Positions 34,949-43,666 of a stretch of 64,000 nucleotides of DNA are shown in pieces (the stretch's first letter is position 1; the number at the start of each line of letters is the position of its first letter). Location: assembly GCF_001870675.1 (NCBI RefSeq), contig NZ_MEHT01000023.1:1-64000 (forward strand), written 5' to 3'. This DNA is from Roseinatronobacter thiooxidans. GTDB taxonomy: Bacteria > Pseudomonadota > Alphaproteobacteria > Rhodobacterales > Rhodobacteraceae. The notes beneath the pieces are model-generated. The model did no database searches and had not been told where the DNA came from. It saw nothing but the letters and a program-made list of their open reading frames with translations. The translations under genes and the position numbers were made by a program.

Positions 34949-35011
34949 TAATGTCTTTGCGGCTCTCTTTCTGTTGTGCGGCCGCAACCCATCATCGCCC
35001 AACCGAGCGTA

Positions 35012-35042
35012 GCTGTTCTGGCGTCTTTCGCGCCGGAACAGC
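35012..35042 (+). terminator. Hairpin between flp and cpaB
   Basis: GCTGTTCTGGCG pairs with CGCCGGAACAGC around TCTTTCG, a 12-bp stem with one wobble. No T-run follows, so it is likely an RNA-stability or attenuation element rather than a full terminator. It is placed where pilin message must be more abundant than assembly-gene message. Confidence 0.55.
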
Positions 35043-35084
35043 CTTATAGCCCCCACCCCTGACACAGGAAGATGACACGCCATC

Positions 35085-35858
35085 ATGCTGCGCCTGCTTA
35101 TCCTTCTTGTAGCGATTGGGGCAGGCGGGGCGGCGGCATGGGTGTCAACCAGTCTGACACCGCCACCGCCGCCACCCTCTGCCACCGCGCCTGACCCCGT
35201 GCCAGAAGCGCAAGTGCTTGTGGCCGCAAGCCCGTTGGCGCAGGGTGCCGAACTGGCACAAGACGATATGCGCTGGCAGGCATGGCCCGCGCATACACTG
35301 GTTGACGGGTTCATCACCCGCACCGACCAGCCGGACGCGCCTGATGCCTTTATCGGCTTCCTGACACGCGTTGATTTCTCTGCGGGAGAGCCGATCCGCG
35401 CAGAAAGACTGATCGAGCGGCGCGGCGGGTTTTTGTCATCCATGCTTGATCCGGGCAAGCGCGCCGTCGCGGTTCGCATTTCGGCAGAAAGCACAGCCGG
35501 GGGGTTCATCATGCCTAATGACCGTGTCGATGTGTTGCGCACATTCAGCAGACAAGGCCCGTCCGGCCAGACGCAGATGCACAGTGAAACCATTTTGCGC
35601 AACGTGCGGGTTCTGGCCATTGACCAGACCACCGACACCCGCACGAATGACACTGTCCTTGGCAAGACGGCCACGCTGGAACTGGAAGCGAACGAGGTTG
35701 AAATTATCGTGGCAAAAGAAGCCTCGGGCCTGTTGTCTTTGGCGCTGCGCTCTTTCGCGGATAATGACGATGACGCGCGCATTGTCGCCACGCCCGCGCC
35801 AAAACCTGCTGTGCGCATTTTCCGTGGCGGTGTCTTGGAACAGGTAGATGTCAGATGA
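35085..35858 (+). CDS. cpaB: Flp pilus assembly protein CpaB (RcpC)
   Basis: 257 residues. An N-terminal hydrophobic anchor (LRLLILLVAIGAGGAAAW) is followed by a Pro-rich linker, a SAF domain (VLVAASPLAQGAELAQDDMRWQAWP) and the CpaB core (GKRAVAVRISAESTAGGFIMPNDRVDVLRTF). It is thought to work in the periplasm with the secretin. ATGA overlap with cpaE. In most Tad loci the secretin gene cpaC/rcpA follows directly; here it is absent. Confidence 0.93.
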   Translation: MLRLLILLVAIGAGGAAAWVSTSLTPPPPPPSATAPDPVPEAQVLVAASPLAQGAELAQDDMRWQAWPAHTLVDGFITRTDQPDAPDAFIGFLTRVDFSAGEPIRAERLIERRGGFLSSMLDPGKRAVAVRISAESTAGGFIMPNDRVDVLRTFSRQGPSGQTQMHSETILRNVRVLAIDQTTDTRTNDTVLGKTATLELEANEVEIIVAKEASGLLSLALRSFADNDDDARIVATPAPKPAVRIFRGGVLEQVDVR

Positions 35859-37159
35859 CACAGCCCGCAAAAATGCCCAAAATGGAAAACGCCTCTGCAC
35901 CGCTGATGCTACGCTCCGAGGCGCGCATCACCCCGGGGGAAGCGGGCCTTTCGGGCCGGATTCCGCATATCTCGGCAGGCGTGTTTTGTGACACGCCGGC
36001 TGCGGAACATGCGTTGCGCGATGCGCTGCAAGATCGCAGAATGTCGCGCGTGACACCGCGGATCGCCGCAGGCGGCATTGCGGCGGCTATTGCGTTTTGC
36101 GCCAAGGAACCAACCCCCGATCTGCTGATCCTTGAAACAACCGCGACCGGGGACGAGATATTGGCAGGGCTGAACAGACTGTCCGATGTCTGTGACCCCG
36201 ACACCAAAGTTGTCGTGATCGGCAGGCCGAATGATATCGCGCTCTACCGCGCCATTCTTGCAAGCGGTGTTTCGGATTACCTTGTCGCGCCAGTGGACAC
36301 TCTTTTTGCGATCGCGGCAATTCTGCGGCTCTATGCCAGCGGGCCTGCCAAGCGCATGGGGCGGGTCTGCGCCTTTCTGGGGGCCAAAGGTGGTGTTGGC
36401 ACGTCAACGCTTGCGCAGAATGTCGCATGGCGCATGGGGCAGGACAGGCGCGGCCCCGTCATGCTGGCCGACCTTGATCTGCAATTTGGCACTGCGGCCT
36501 TGAATCTGAACCTTGTGCCCTCGGCAGGGTTTGCGGAACAGGCGACAGACCCCGACCGGCTGGACCAAGCCCTTTTGGAACGCGCATTGATGCTGAAAGG
36601 GGCCTATCTGCATGTCCTGCCTGCATCTGGTCGCATGCAAGAAATCGCCGCCCCAAGCCCCGCCGCTGTTGAAAAACTGCTGGACCTTGCGCGGCAGACA
36701 TTTCCGGTGGTGGTGCTGGACCTGCCACATCTGCAATCCTCGTGGATGCGCGCGGCACTGGCTGTGGTGGATGACCTTGTCATTGTCGCGGGGCCTGATC
36801 TGGCCAGCTTGCGCAATGCAAAATGCCTGCTCGATATCTTTCGCGCCGCACGCCCGAATGACACGCTGCCAAGGCTGGTCTTGAATCAGGTGGGGATTTC
36901 CAAACGGGCCGGTGTGTCGCCCGCTGATTTTGCCCAAGGGCTGGAGGTAGAGGTCAAGACACGGATCGCATTCGATCCCCAGATTTTCGCAAAAGCCGCA
37001 GGCGAAGGCCGGTTGATCACCGAAATGGCCCCGCGCGCGGGGCCAAGCCGCGCAATCGCCCGATTGGCAAAAGATATCACCGCAGATCGCGCACTGGGGG
37101 GTGCGGGGGCAGGCAAAAAAGGGGCGTGGTTTCGCATGCCGTGGCACGCGGCGGGCTGA
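35855..37159 (+). CDS. cpaE: Tad pilus assembly ATPase CpaE (TadZ), MinD/ParA-like
   Basis: 434 residues. The N-terminal part to about residue 160 resembles a receiver-like domain (PDLLILETTATGDEILAGLNRL). Then comes a MinD-type ATPase with deviant Walker A FLGAKGGVGTSTLAQNVAW (about 172-190), the switch region LADLDLQFGTAALNLNL, and LDLPHLQSSW. It localises the Tad machinery at the cell pole in relatives. It overlaps cpaB by four bases; 78 bp separate it from cpaF. Confidence 0.93.
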   Translation: MTQPAKMPKMENASAPLMLRSEARITPGEAGLSGRIPHISAGVFCDTPAAEHALRDALQDRRMSRVTPRIAAGGIAAAIAFCAKEPTPDLLILETTATGDEILAGLNRLSDVCDPDTKVVVIGRPNDIALYRAILASGVSDYLVAPVDTLFAIAAILRLYASGPAKRMGRVCAFLGAKGGVGTSTLAQNVAWRMGQDRRGPVMLADLDLQFGTAALNLNLVPSAGFAEQATDPDRLDQALLERALMLKGAYLHVLPASGRMQEIAAPSPAAVEKLLDLARQTFPVVVLDLPHLQSSWMRAALAVVDDLVIVAGPDLASLRNAKCLLDIFRAARPNDTLPRLVLNQVGISKRAGVSPADFAQGLEVEVKTRIAFDPQIFAKAAGEGRLITEMAPRAGPSRAIARLAKDITADRALGGAGAGKKGAWFRMPWHAAG

Positions 37160-37237
37160 ATGCGCGGCCTGCGGCCACAGACGTGACAAGGGGCAGGTCC
37201 GATCGGGATTTGTGTTCACCAACAGGAAGCAGGCAAC

Positions 37238-38656
37238 ATGTTCGGCAAAAGACAGCAGCGCCCCGACAATATATCCGCCATCATCACCCAGCCCAAAGCC
37301 GCCGCTGCCGATGGGGGGGCGCCCCCGCGCGCATCCGCGCCGGTCCAAGCTGTCAGGGCAAAAGCCGATACGTCAGAGACTTATTTCGACCTGAAGAAAG
37401 CCATCGTTGCCACCCTGATCGAGGCCATCGATATTTCCAACCTGTCCGAACTGGAGCCGGAACAGGCGCGGCGCGAAGTGGCCAGTGTGACCGCAGATAT
37501 TCTGGCTGCGCGCAAAACTGTATTATCGGCCAGAGAACAGGACGACATGGTAGAGGATATCTGCAATGATGTTCTTGGCTATGGCCCGCTAGAGCCGTTG
37601 CTGGCCCGCGACGATATTGCCGATATCATGGTGAATGGCACCAAACGTATCTTTATCGAAGTTGCAGGGCGCGTGCAGGAAACCGACATCCGCTTTCGGG
37701 ATAATGCGCAACTGTTGAATGTCTGCCAGCGGATTGTCAGTCAGGTGGGGCGGCGGGTGGATGAATCCAGCCCGATCTGCGATGCGCGCCTGCTGGATGG
37801 CAGCCGCGTCAATGTCATCGCGCCGCCCTTGGCGATTGATGGCCCCACCTTGACCATCCGGCGCTTCAAGAAGGACAAACTGACCCTTGATCAATTGGTG
37901 AATTTCGGGGCGATCACACCGGAAGGTGCCGAAATCCTCAAGATCATCGGGCGGGTCAGGTGCAATGTGATCGTGTCCGGCGGCACTGGTTCGGGCAAGA
38001 CCACATTGTTGAATTGCCTGACGGCCTTTGTCGATGCGCATGAACGCATCATCACCTGCGAGGATTCTGCCGAACTGCAACTGCAACAGCCCCATGTGGT
38101 GCGGCTGGAAACGCGGCCTGCCAATATCGAAGGGGTGGGCGAGATTACAATGCGTGATCTGGTGCGCAACTGTCTGCGCATGCGCCCCGAACGTATTATC
38201 GTGGGCGAGGTGCGCGGCCCTGAAGCCTTTGATCTGCTGCAAGCCATGAATACCGGCCATGACGGGTCCATGGGGACATTGCACGCCAACAGCCCGCGCG
38301 AGGCATTGTCGCGCATGGAATCCATGATCACGATGGGGGGCTTCTCGCTGCCCGCAAAGACCATCAAGGAAATGGCGGTCGCCTCTATCGATGTGATTGT
38401 TCAGGCCGCGCGCCTGCGCGACGGCTCGCGCCGGATTACCCACATCACCGAAGTGCTGGGGATGGAAGGCGAAGTGCCAATCACGCAGGATATTTTCGTT
38501 TTCGACATGATCGGCGAAGATGCCGATGGCCGCATTATCGGAACGCACCGCTCGACCGGAATTGGCAAGCCCGCTTTCTGGGACAAGGCCCGCTATTACG
38601 GAGAAGAGACACGCCTTGCGCGCGCCCTTGACGCCTCGTCGGGTGCATCGGGATGA
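37238..38656 (+). CDS. cpaF: Tad secretion ATPase CpaF (TadA)
   Basis: 472 residues of the GspE/VirB11 superfamily. Motifs are NDVLGYGPLEPLLARDDIADIMVNG, Walker A SGGTGSGKTTLLN (about 247-258), the Asp box ITCEDSAELQL, Walker B RPERIIVGEVRGPEAFDLL, and the His box GHDGSMGTLHANSPREALSR. Cytoplasmic motor that powers assembly and retraction of the Flp pilus. GCAGGCAAC-type weak ribosome site. Neighbours tadB and tadC encode the membrane platform. Confidence 0.95.
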   Translation: MFGKRQQRPDNISAIITQPKAAAADGGAPPRASAPVQAVRAKADTSETYFDLKKAIVATLIEAIDISNLSELEPEQARREVASVTADILAARKTVLSAREQDDMVEDICNDVLGYGPLEPLLARDDIADIMVNGTKRIFIEVAGRVQETDIRFRDNAQLLNVCQRIVSQVGRRVDESSPICDARLLDGSRVNVIAPPLAIDGPTLTIRRFKKDKLTLDQLVNFGAITPEGAEILKIIGRVRCNVIVSGGTGSGKTTLLNCLTAFVDAHERIITCEDSAELQLQQPHVVRLETRPANIEGVGEITMRDLVRNCLRMRPERIIVGEVRGPEAFDLLQAMNTGHDGSMGTLHANSPREALSRMESMITMGGFSLPAKTIKEMAVASIDVIVQAARLRDGSRRITHITEVLGMEGEVPITQDIFVFDMIGEDADGRIIGTHRSTGIGKPAFWDKARYYGEETRLARALDASSGASG

Positions 38657-38693
38657 TGCGCGTGTGTGGCCCCGACCTGTTGCAGAGGTGGCC

Positions 38694-39704
38694 ATGAGTC
38701 CGGCCCTCTCTGCGCTGACGACATTCGCATTTGTCGCCGCCAGTGTCGGCGGGCTGTTGCTGGCGCTGTTCCTGCCCACCCTTGCGGGCAAAACCCATAT
38801 GCGACAGCGGCGCGAGCTTGCGCTGGGCATGGGCGGCGGCACAGTGCAGCACAGCGGCCCCAAAGCCGCGCAGGGCCAGCGCCATATGCGACGGTCGGTT
38901 GAAGAAACACTGCGCGAACTGGAACAGAAAGGGCAGGCCCGCAGTCGCTGGCGCTCTCGGACCACCCTGAGGGGCAGGTTGCGCGAAGCGGGGCTGGAGT
39001 GGTCCCCGCTGGTTTATGGCGGCATCTGTGTGGTTGTGGGTCTGGCTGTCACGGTTGCACTGTCCTTGGGGCTTGGGGTTGCAGTTGGTGCAAGCGCGGG
39101 GTTCGGGCTGGCCTTGGGGGTGTGGCTGCCCCATGCCTATATCGCGCGGCAGATACAGCAACGCCGCAAAGCCTTTACCGCAGCTTTTCCCGATGCGGTC
39201 GATATCATTGTTCGCGGTGTGCGATCCGGCATTCCGCTGACAGATTGCCTGCATATCGTGGCAACTGAATCGCCCGATCCGGTGCGATCCGAATTTCGCA
39301 CTGCGGTAGAAGACCTGACAATGGGGCTGGCGGTGGATGACGCTGTCCATCGCATGTCCGAGCGCGTCGCGCTGGAAGAGGCGCGTTTCTTTTCCATCGT
39401 CATCACAATCCAGAGCCGCACAGGGGGCAACCTGTCCGAAGCGCTTGGAAACCTGTCCATCGTCTTGCGCGACCGTGCCAAGATGCGGGGGCGTATTCGC
39501 GCCATGAGTTCCGAGGCCAAAGCCTCTGCATGGATTATCGGCTCTTTGCCGCCGGTGGTATGTCTGCTCGTGTTCCTTACCTCGCCCGACTATGTGGGGC
39601 TGCTGTTTTCGACATTCGCAGGAAATGTGGTGCTTGCCGCTTCTGCGCTGTGGATGCTGTGCGGCATTGCCATCATGCGCCAGATGATCAACTTCGATTT
39701 CTAG
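38694..39704 (+). CDS. tadB: Tad inner-membrane platform protein TadB
   Basis: 336 residues of the type II secretion F domain family. An N-terminal helix (FVAASVGGLLLALFLPTLAG), two central helices (about 110-150) and the T2SSF domain (FPDAVDIIVRGVRSGIPLTDCLHIVATES, then FSIVITIQSRTGGNLSEALGNLSIVLRDR) are followed by two C-terminal helices. Start ATG at 38694, preceded by GAGGTGGCC; a longer frame overlapping cpaF was rejected. Forms the polytopic platform with TadC. Confidence 0.93.
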   Translation: MSPALSALTTFAFVAASVGGLLLALFLPTLAGKTHMRQRRELALGMGGGTVQHSGPKAAQGQRHMRRSVEETLRELEQKGQARSRWRSRTTLRGRLREAGLEWSPLVYGGICVVVGLAVTVALSLGLGVAVGASAGFGLALGVWLPHAYIARQIQQRRKAFTAAFPDAVDIIVRGVRSGIPLTDCLHIVATESPDPVRSEFRTAVEDLTMGLAVDDAVHRMSERVALEEARFFSIVITIQSRTGGNLSEALGNLSIVLRDRAKMRGRIRAMSSEAKASAWIIGSLPPVVCLLVFLTSPDYVGLLFSTFAGNVVLAASALWMLCGIAIMRQMINFDF

Positions 39705-39715
39705 GAAATATCGAC

Positions 39716-40684
39716 ATGGACCTTGCCAGCCTATCCCTGCACCCAGACATCTTGACTGCGCTGTTTGCAGCGGTGGCAGCGGGGCTTGCTGTGCTGGCCG
39801 TGGCTTGGCCCTATCTGCGCCGCGATACGCAACACCACCGGATGCGCCAGATCACCCATGTCCAAGAGCGGATCAGACAACGCGAAAGGGCCAAGCTGGG
39901 CACCCCGCCTGCGCGCGCGCTGGTCCGTCGCGCGCCGCGCAAGTTCTTCCTCGATATTGTCAAACGTCTTGATCTGGTCAGTCAGGCCGAGAATGGCGAG
40001 ACGATCCACTTGCTACAACGCGCAGGGTATCGGGGCAGATCGCCGGTGATAACCTATCTTGCGCTGCGGGTGATCTGCCCGCTGGCCATGCTGTGCCTGT
40101 CGGCCTTCTATATATTCGTGGTGGTCAAGCCAGAGTTTTCGATGCCGGCGCTTTTGGCCATTGTCGCGCTGTGTACCGTCAGCGGCTATTATGTCCCGAC
40201 ACTTTACTTGCGCAACCGCATTACAAAGCGTCAGGTTTCAATCCGGCGGGCCTGGCCGAATGCGCTTGATCTGCTGCTGATCTGTGTTGAATCCGGCATG
40301 AGCAGCGAAGCGGCGTTTCGCAAGGTCACGCAAGAAATCGGGACTGATTCCCCCGCGCTGGCCGAAGAACTGTTGCTGACCACAGCCGAACTGGCCTACC
40401 TGCCAGAGCGGCGCATCGCGTATGAAAATCTGGCGAAACGCGTAGGCATTGCATCTGTTAAATCGGCAATCGTGGGGCTTATCCAGTCGGAAAAACATGG
40501 CACCTCGCTTGGGCAGGCGCTTCGGGTGCTGTCGCGGGAAAGCCGCGAGGCCCGCATGGCCGATGCCGAACAAAAAGCCGCCGCCCTGCCACCCAAGCTG
40601 ACGGTTCCCATGATCGTTTTTTTCCTGCCGGTCCTGTTCGCGGTGATTCTGGCGCCGATGATCATCCAGATGCTGCAAGGCTAA
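39716..40684 (+). CDS. tadC: Tad inner-membrane platform protein TadC
   Basis: 322 residues, T2SSF domain with RRAWPNALDLLLICVESGMSSEAAFRKVTQEIG and GLIQSEKHGTSLGQALRVLSRE, and helices near 10-28, 115-165 and 295-318. It begins 11 bp after tadB. Start at 39716 chosen because the longer frame would run back into tadB. Last recognisable Tad assembly gene in this strand run; TadD and later Tad genes are not seen. Confidence 0.92.
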   Translation: MDLASLSLHPDILTALFAAVAAGLAVLAVAWPYLRRDTQHHRMRQITHVQERIRQRERAKLGTPPARALVRRAPRKFFLDIVKRLDLVSQAENGETIHLLQRAGYRGRSPVITYLALRVICPLAMLCLSAFYIFVVVKPEFSMPALLAIVALCTVSGYYVPTLYLRNRITKRQVSIRRAWPNALDLLLICVESGMSSEAAFRKVTQEIGTDSPALAEELLLTTAELAYLPERRIAYENLAKRVGIASVKSAIVGLIQSEKHGTSLGQALRVLSRESREARMADAEQKAAALPPKLTVPMIVFFLPVLFAVILAPMIIQMLQG

Positions 40685-40771
40685 GTCGATGCCCCCACGC
40701 GCGCCCGCCTGCACCACACGGCCGCGAAACAGAAGACCCGACCAAACCACCAAACCAAAGACGGATATAAA

Positions 40772-41071
40772 ATGAGCAGACAGCCCCCAAATTCCGCCCA
40801 GGTCTTCCCGAAATTCAAGGTTCCCGTGCGGATACTGTTTCCCGACATGTCCACACTTATCGGGATTGTCTTTGTGCTTCAGGGGCAACGCATTCTGGAC
40901 CTTTTATGTGACGATCGCGCCTTTTTCCCTGTAGGGCTGAAAACCGGCACAGTGCTTGTGAACAAGTCCCATGTCCGCCAGATCAATGTTCTTGATCTGG
41001 CGGATATGTCAGAGTTGCAAGATTTGTTGCCGGAATTCGACCGCGACTACATGCAAAGCAATGCGTGGTAA
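40772..41071 (+). CDS. Small conserved-looking protein of unknown function
   Basis: 99 residues. No named family recognised with confidence. The sequence is compact and protein-like: VPVRILFPDMSTLIGIVFVLQGQRILDLLCDDRAFFPVGLKTGTVLVNKSHVRQINVLDLADM. This predicts a small beta-sheet domain. It is cytoplasmic (no signal). It lies between tadC (87 bp upstream) and the EAL gene (51 bp downstream), in the same direction. The arrangement suggests a regulatory partner of the pilus or of cyclic di-GMP turnover; this is inference. Confidence 0.7.
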   Translation: MSRQPPNSAQVFPKFKVPVRILFPDMSTLIGIVFVLQGQRILDLLCDDRAFFPVGLKTGTVLVNKSHVRQINVLDLADMSELQDLLPEFDRDYMQSNAW

Positions 41072-41122
41072 CCAGAAACCAGATGCCCCCAGACCCGAAA
41101 ACGGAATGAAGGTTTCAAGAAT

Positions 41123-42016
41123 ATGCCCCGTCTTACAGCCCGTCTTCTGTCCAGTTTGCTTGGCACTGGCCCAAATGGCCGTCAGCAGGGGCCTGCCCCC
41201 CCCGACAGCCCGAATACCGGTTGCGACATGGCCGAGCAGTCGGGCCGGGATGGGCCGCGTATGGACCGCCATGTGCTGGACGCCGAGTTAGAGCGCGCGA
41301 TTACGTTGCAACAATTCGTCCTGTTTGCACAGCCGCAGGTTGCGATTTGCGGGGATACTGTGATGGTGACGGGCCATGAACTGCTTGTGCGCTGGGATCA
41401 CCCCTATCGGGGTCTGCTTTTGCCGCCGCAATTCATCTGCCGTGCCGAGGAAACAGGCGTGGTCCAGCATATCGACATGTGGATGCTGGAGCAAACCTGT
41501 CGGCTGTTGTCAGGCTGGAAAAATGACCCGCAGCGCGCGCATTTGCGCCTTTCGGTGAATTTAAGCAGGGTGCATTTCCGTGATCCCGCTTTCGCGGCCA
41601 GAGTTGCCGCGCTTTTGCATGATCTGGACGCGCCCGCACACCGCCTGACGCTTGAGATCACCGAAACGCTGCCTCTGGATGACCTTGAGGTGACGCAGAA
41701 TACCATGCGGCACCTGCGTCATTTGGGACTGGCGCTATCGCTTGACGATTTCGGGACAGGGTTTTCGTCGCTTAGCCTGATCCAGCAGTTGCCCTTCACC
41801 GAAATAAAGATCGACCGCATTTTTGTCAGGGAACTTCCGGAAAACCGGCGCAGCGCGGCCATCGTGAAGAACATGATCCGGCTGGCGCAGGCCCTTGATC
41901 TCGATGTGATCGCCGAAGGCGTTGAGACACGAAGCCAGATGCTCTGGCTTGTTGGAAACAACTGTCGCGCAGCGCAGGGGTTTTTGTTCGGCAGGCCAGA
42001 GCTGATGACAGTGTAA
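41123..42016 (+). CDS. EAL-domain cyclic-di-GMP phosphodiesterase
   Basis: 297 residues. A short Pro/Gly-rich N-terminus (about 45 residues) is followed by a full EAL domain: FVLFAQPQVAICGDTVMVTGHELLVRW, NLSRVHF, LEITETLPLDD, SLDDFGTGFSSLSLIQQLPFTEIKIDRIF, VIAEGVETRSQ, AQGFLFGRP. The signature is ELL rather than EAL, but the catalytic Glu, Asn, the Glu of ITET, both Asp residues, Lys, the Glu of EGVE and Gln are present, so activity is expected. It degrades cyclic di-GMP and, located behind the Tad genes, probably counteracts the diguanylate cyclase at 32353. The 42017-42313 gap behind it holds only a weak GCCCC-GCAA-GGGGC hairpin near 42115. Confidence 0.92.
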   Translation: MPRLTARLLSSLLGTGPNGRQQGPAPPDSPNTGCDMAEQSGRDGPRMDRHVLDAELERAITLQQFVLFAQPQVAICGDTVMVTGHELLVRWDHPYRGLLLPPQFICRAEETGVVQHIDMWMLEQTCRLLSGWKNDPQRAHLRLSVNLSRVHFRDPAFAARVAALLHDLDAPAHRLTLEITETLPLDDLEVTQNTMRHLRHLGLALSLDDFGTGFSSLSLIQQLPFTEIKIDRIFVRELPENRRSAAIVKNMIRLAQALDLDVIAEGVETRSQMLWLVGNNCRAAQGFLFGRPELMTV

Positions 42017-42313
42017 AGGGTCGTCTGCTTGGGGTTTTCAGGGGCCACCCGATATCAGGTTTTCAGCGCAAGCGCCCCTATCCATAGTTCAGCGTGGCGG
42101 CAAAGTTGGGCGGCCCCGCAAGGGGCTGTCTGTGTCGCGCGCCCCATTGGCCCAAACGTGCCACATACCAGCCATCAGGGCATTTACTGCGCCGGTGGTG
42201 GGCGTGCCAATCCGAATGCGCCGCCCCCATCTACAGGTTCCGACAAGCACAGACTGGCACAAAACTACACATCCTGTCAGGCACCCCGGACCGGCCAAGG
42301 AATACCAAGCCGG

Positions 42314-42856
42314 TCAGAACATGGGCGCGAATTTCCACGCATCGGCATCGGGTGTGACTTCGTCCAGATCATATCCGGCCGCTTGCAACCGCCGTGCAAT
42401 GCCAAGGCCATCCGCGGCCGCGCGGTCCACAAGGGCGCGCCCTGCTTCGATGTCTTGGGCAACGCCGCGCCCGCGGATCATGTCGATCCCGTGGTTATAG
42501 GTGCCTACGGCATCGCCCATCTCGCCAGCCCTCCTGCTCCATTCTGTGGCGCGGTCGGGGTCTTCATCCGCGCCAAGGCCGTTATGGTCCAGCTGGCTCA
42601 TCCAGTTCATGGCCTGCGTCCAGCCCGCATTGGCGCAGGCTTCAAAGATGATGCGGGCCTGTTCATGGCGGCCTGCCTTGGTGGCCAGATATCCATTGGC
42701 GCAGACCATCATATCCACATCCCCGCGTGCCGCGCGCTCGACCAGCCGCTCCAGCGTCATTTCCTCGGGGTTGGTGGTGCCGTATTGCGAAAAGTCTTCT
42801 TCATCCGCCATGGCAGGCAGGGCGAATAGCAGCAGCAGTGCGGCGAGAGCGCGCAT
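42314..42856 (-). CDS. Exported Sel1-like repeat protein of the PQQ region
   Basis: 180 residues with a signal peptide (RALAALLLLFALPAMA). The mature part consists of helical pairs resembling Sel1/TPR repeats: EQARIIFEACANAGWTQAMNWMSQLDHNG, ATEWSRRAGEMGDAVGTYNHGIDMIRGRGV, EAGRALVDRAAADGLGIARRL. Probably a periplasmic scaffold or adaptor. It is the last gene of a five-gene minus-strand operon (binding protein, beta-propeller, ATPase, permease, this gene) associated with PQQ alcohol dehydrogenases. The start ATG is 13 bp after the permease stop. Confidence 0.75.
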   Translation of the reverse strand: MRALAALLLLFALPAMADEEDFSQYGTTNPEEMTLERLVERAARGDVDMMVCANGYLATKAGRHEQARIIFEACANAGWTQAMNWMSQLDHNGLGADEDPDRATEWSRRAGEMGDAVGTYNHGIDMIRGRGVAQDIEAGRALVDRAAADGLGIARRLQAAGYDLDEVTPDADAWKFAPMF

Positions 42857-42868
42857 CTTGTGTCCTCC

Positions 42869-43666
42869 TCAGGGGCTGGCTTTGCGGGTCATGATACCAC
42901 GGGCGGGGTCGAACCCCCAAATGGCAAGCGTCAGAAAAACAGCGAAGGTCAGCGCGACCCAACCCAAAGCTTCAGGATTGAGGCGCATATACAGCGCGAA
43001 GCGGATCAATTCGACCGCGTGGCTAAACGGGTTCCATGCGCAGATATCGCGCAAAAGGCGCGAGGATTCGGCCATGCGCCACAGCGGGTAAAGTGCTGTG
43101 GACAGAAAGAAGACAGGGAAGATCACAAAATTCATCACGCCTGCGAAGTTTTCCAACTGCCGGATGGTCGATGCAAGAAACAGCCCCACAGCCCCCAGCA
43201 TCATCCCAGAGACCAGCAGCGCGGGCAAAACCCAGACATAGCCCATGGGCGGCAATTTGATCCCGTAAAGATAGGCGATGCCAAGAAAGGCATAGACTTG
43301 CAGAATGGACACCAGCACCCCCGCCAGCAGCTTGCAAAACAACAGCCACCAGCGGGGCAGGGGGGCGGTCAGCAACAGCCGCATGGACCCCATCTCGCGG
43401 TCATAAACCAGGGACAGGGCCGATTGCATGGCGTTAAACAGCTGGATCATCGCGCACAGGCCGGGGATGATATAGACTTCATAGGTGATATAGGTCTGAT
43501 AGGGCGGCGTGATCGACAGGCCAAGGGCGGCACGAAAGCCGGCGGCAAAGACGATCAGCCAGACCAGCGGGCGCACAAGGGCTGCCAGAAACCGCTCGCG
43601 CTGGGTCACAAAGCGCAGCGCTTCGCGGATCAGGATCGCCGCGAGGGCGTGCAGGTAGAGGCTCAT
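42869..43666 (-). CDS. ABC-2 type permease, PQQ-dehydrogenase-associated (PedC-like)
   Basis: 265 residues with six hydrophobic segments. ALVRPLVWLIVFAAGFRAAL near the N-terminus, MRLLLTAPLPRWWLLFCKLLAGVL and a C-terminal ABC-2 pattern (FFLSTALYPLWRMAE, WNPFSHAVELIRFALY) mark an exporter-type permease. Such genes recur beside PQQ alcohol dehydrogenases together with the ATPase, beta-propeller and binding protein upstream. Overlaps the ATPase stop by four bases. Exported substrate unknown. Confidence 0.88.
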   Translation of the reverse strand: MSLYLHALAAILIREALRFVTQRERFLAALVRPLVWLIVFAAGFRAALGLSITPPYQTYITYEVYIIPGLCAMIQLFNAMQSALSLVYDREMGSMRLLLTAPLPRWWLLFCKLLAGVLVSILQVYAFLGIAYLYGIKLPPMGYVWVLPALLVSGMMLGAVGLFLASTIRQLENFAGVMNFVIFPVFFLSTALYPLWRMAESSRLLRDICAWNPFSHAVELIRFALYMRLNPEALGWVALTFAVFLTLAIWGFDPARGIMTRKASP

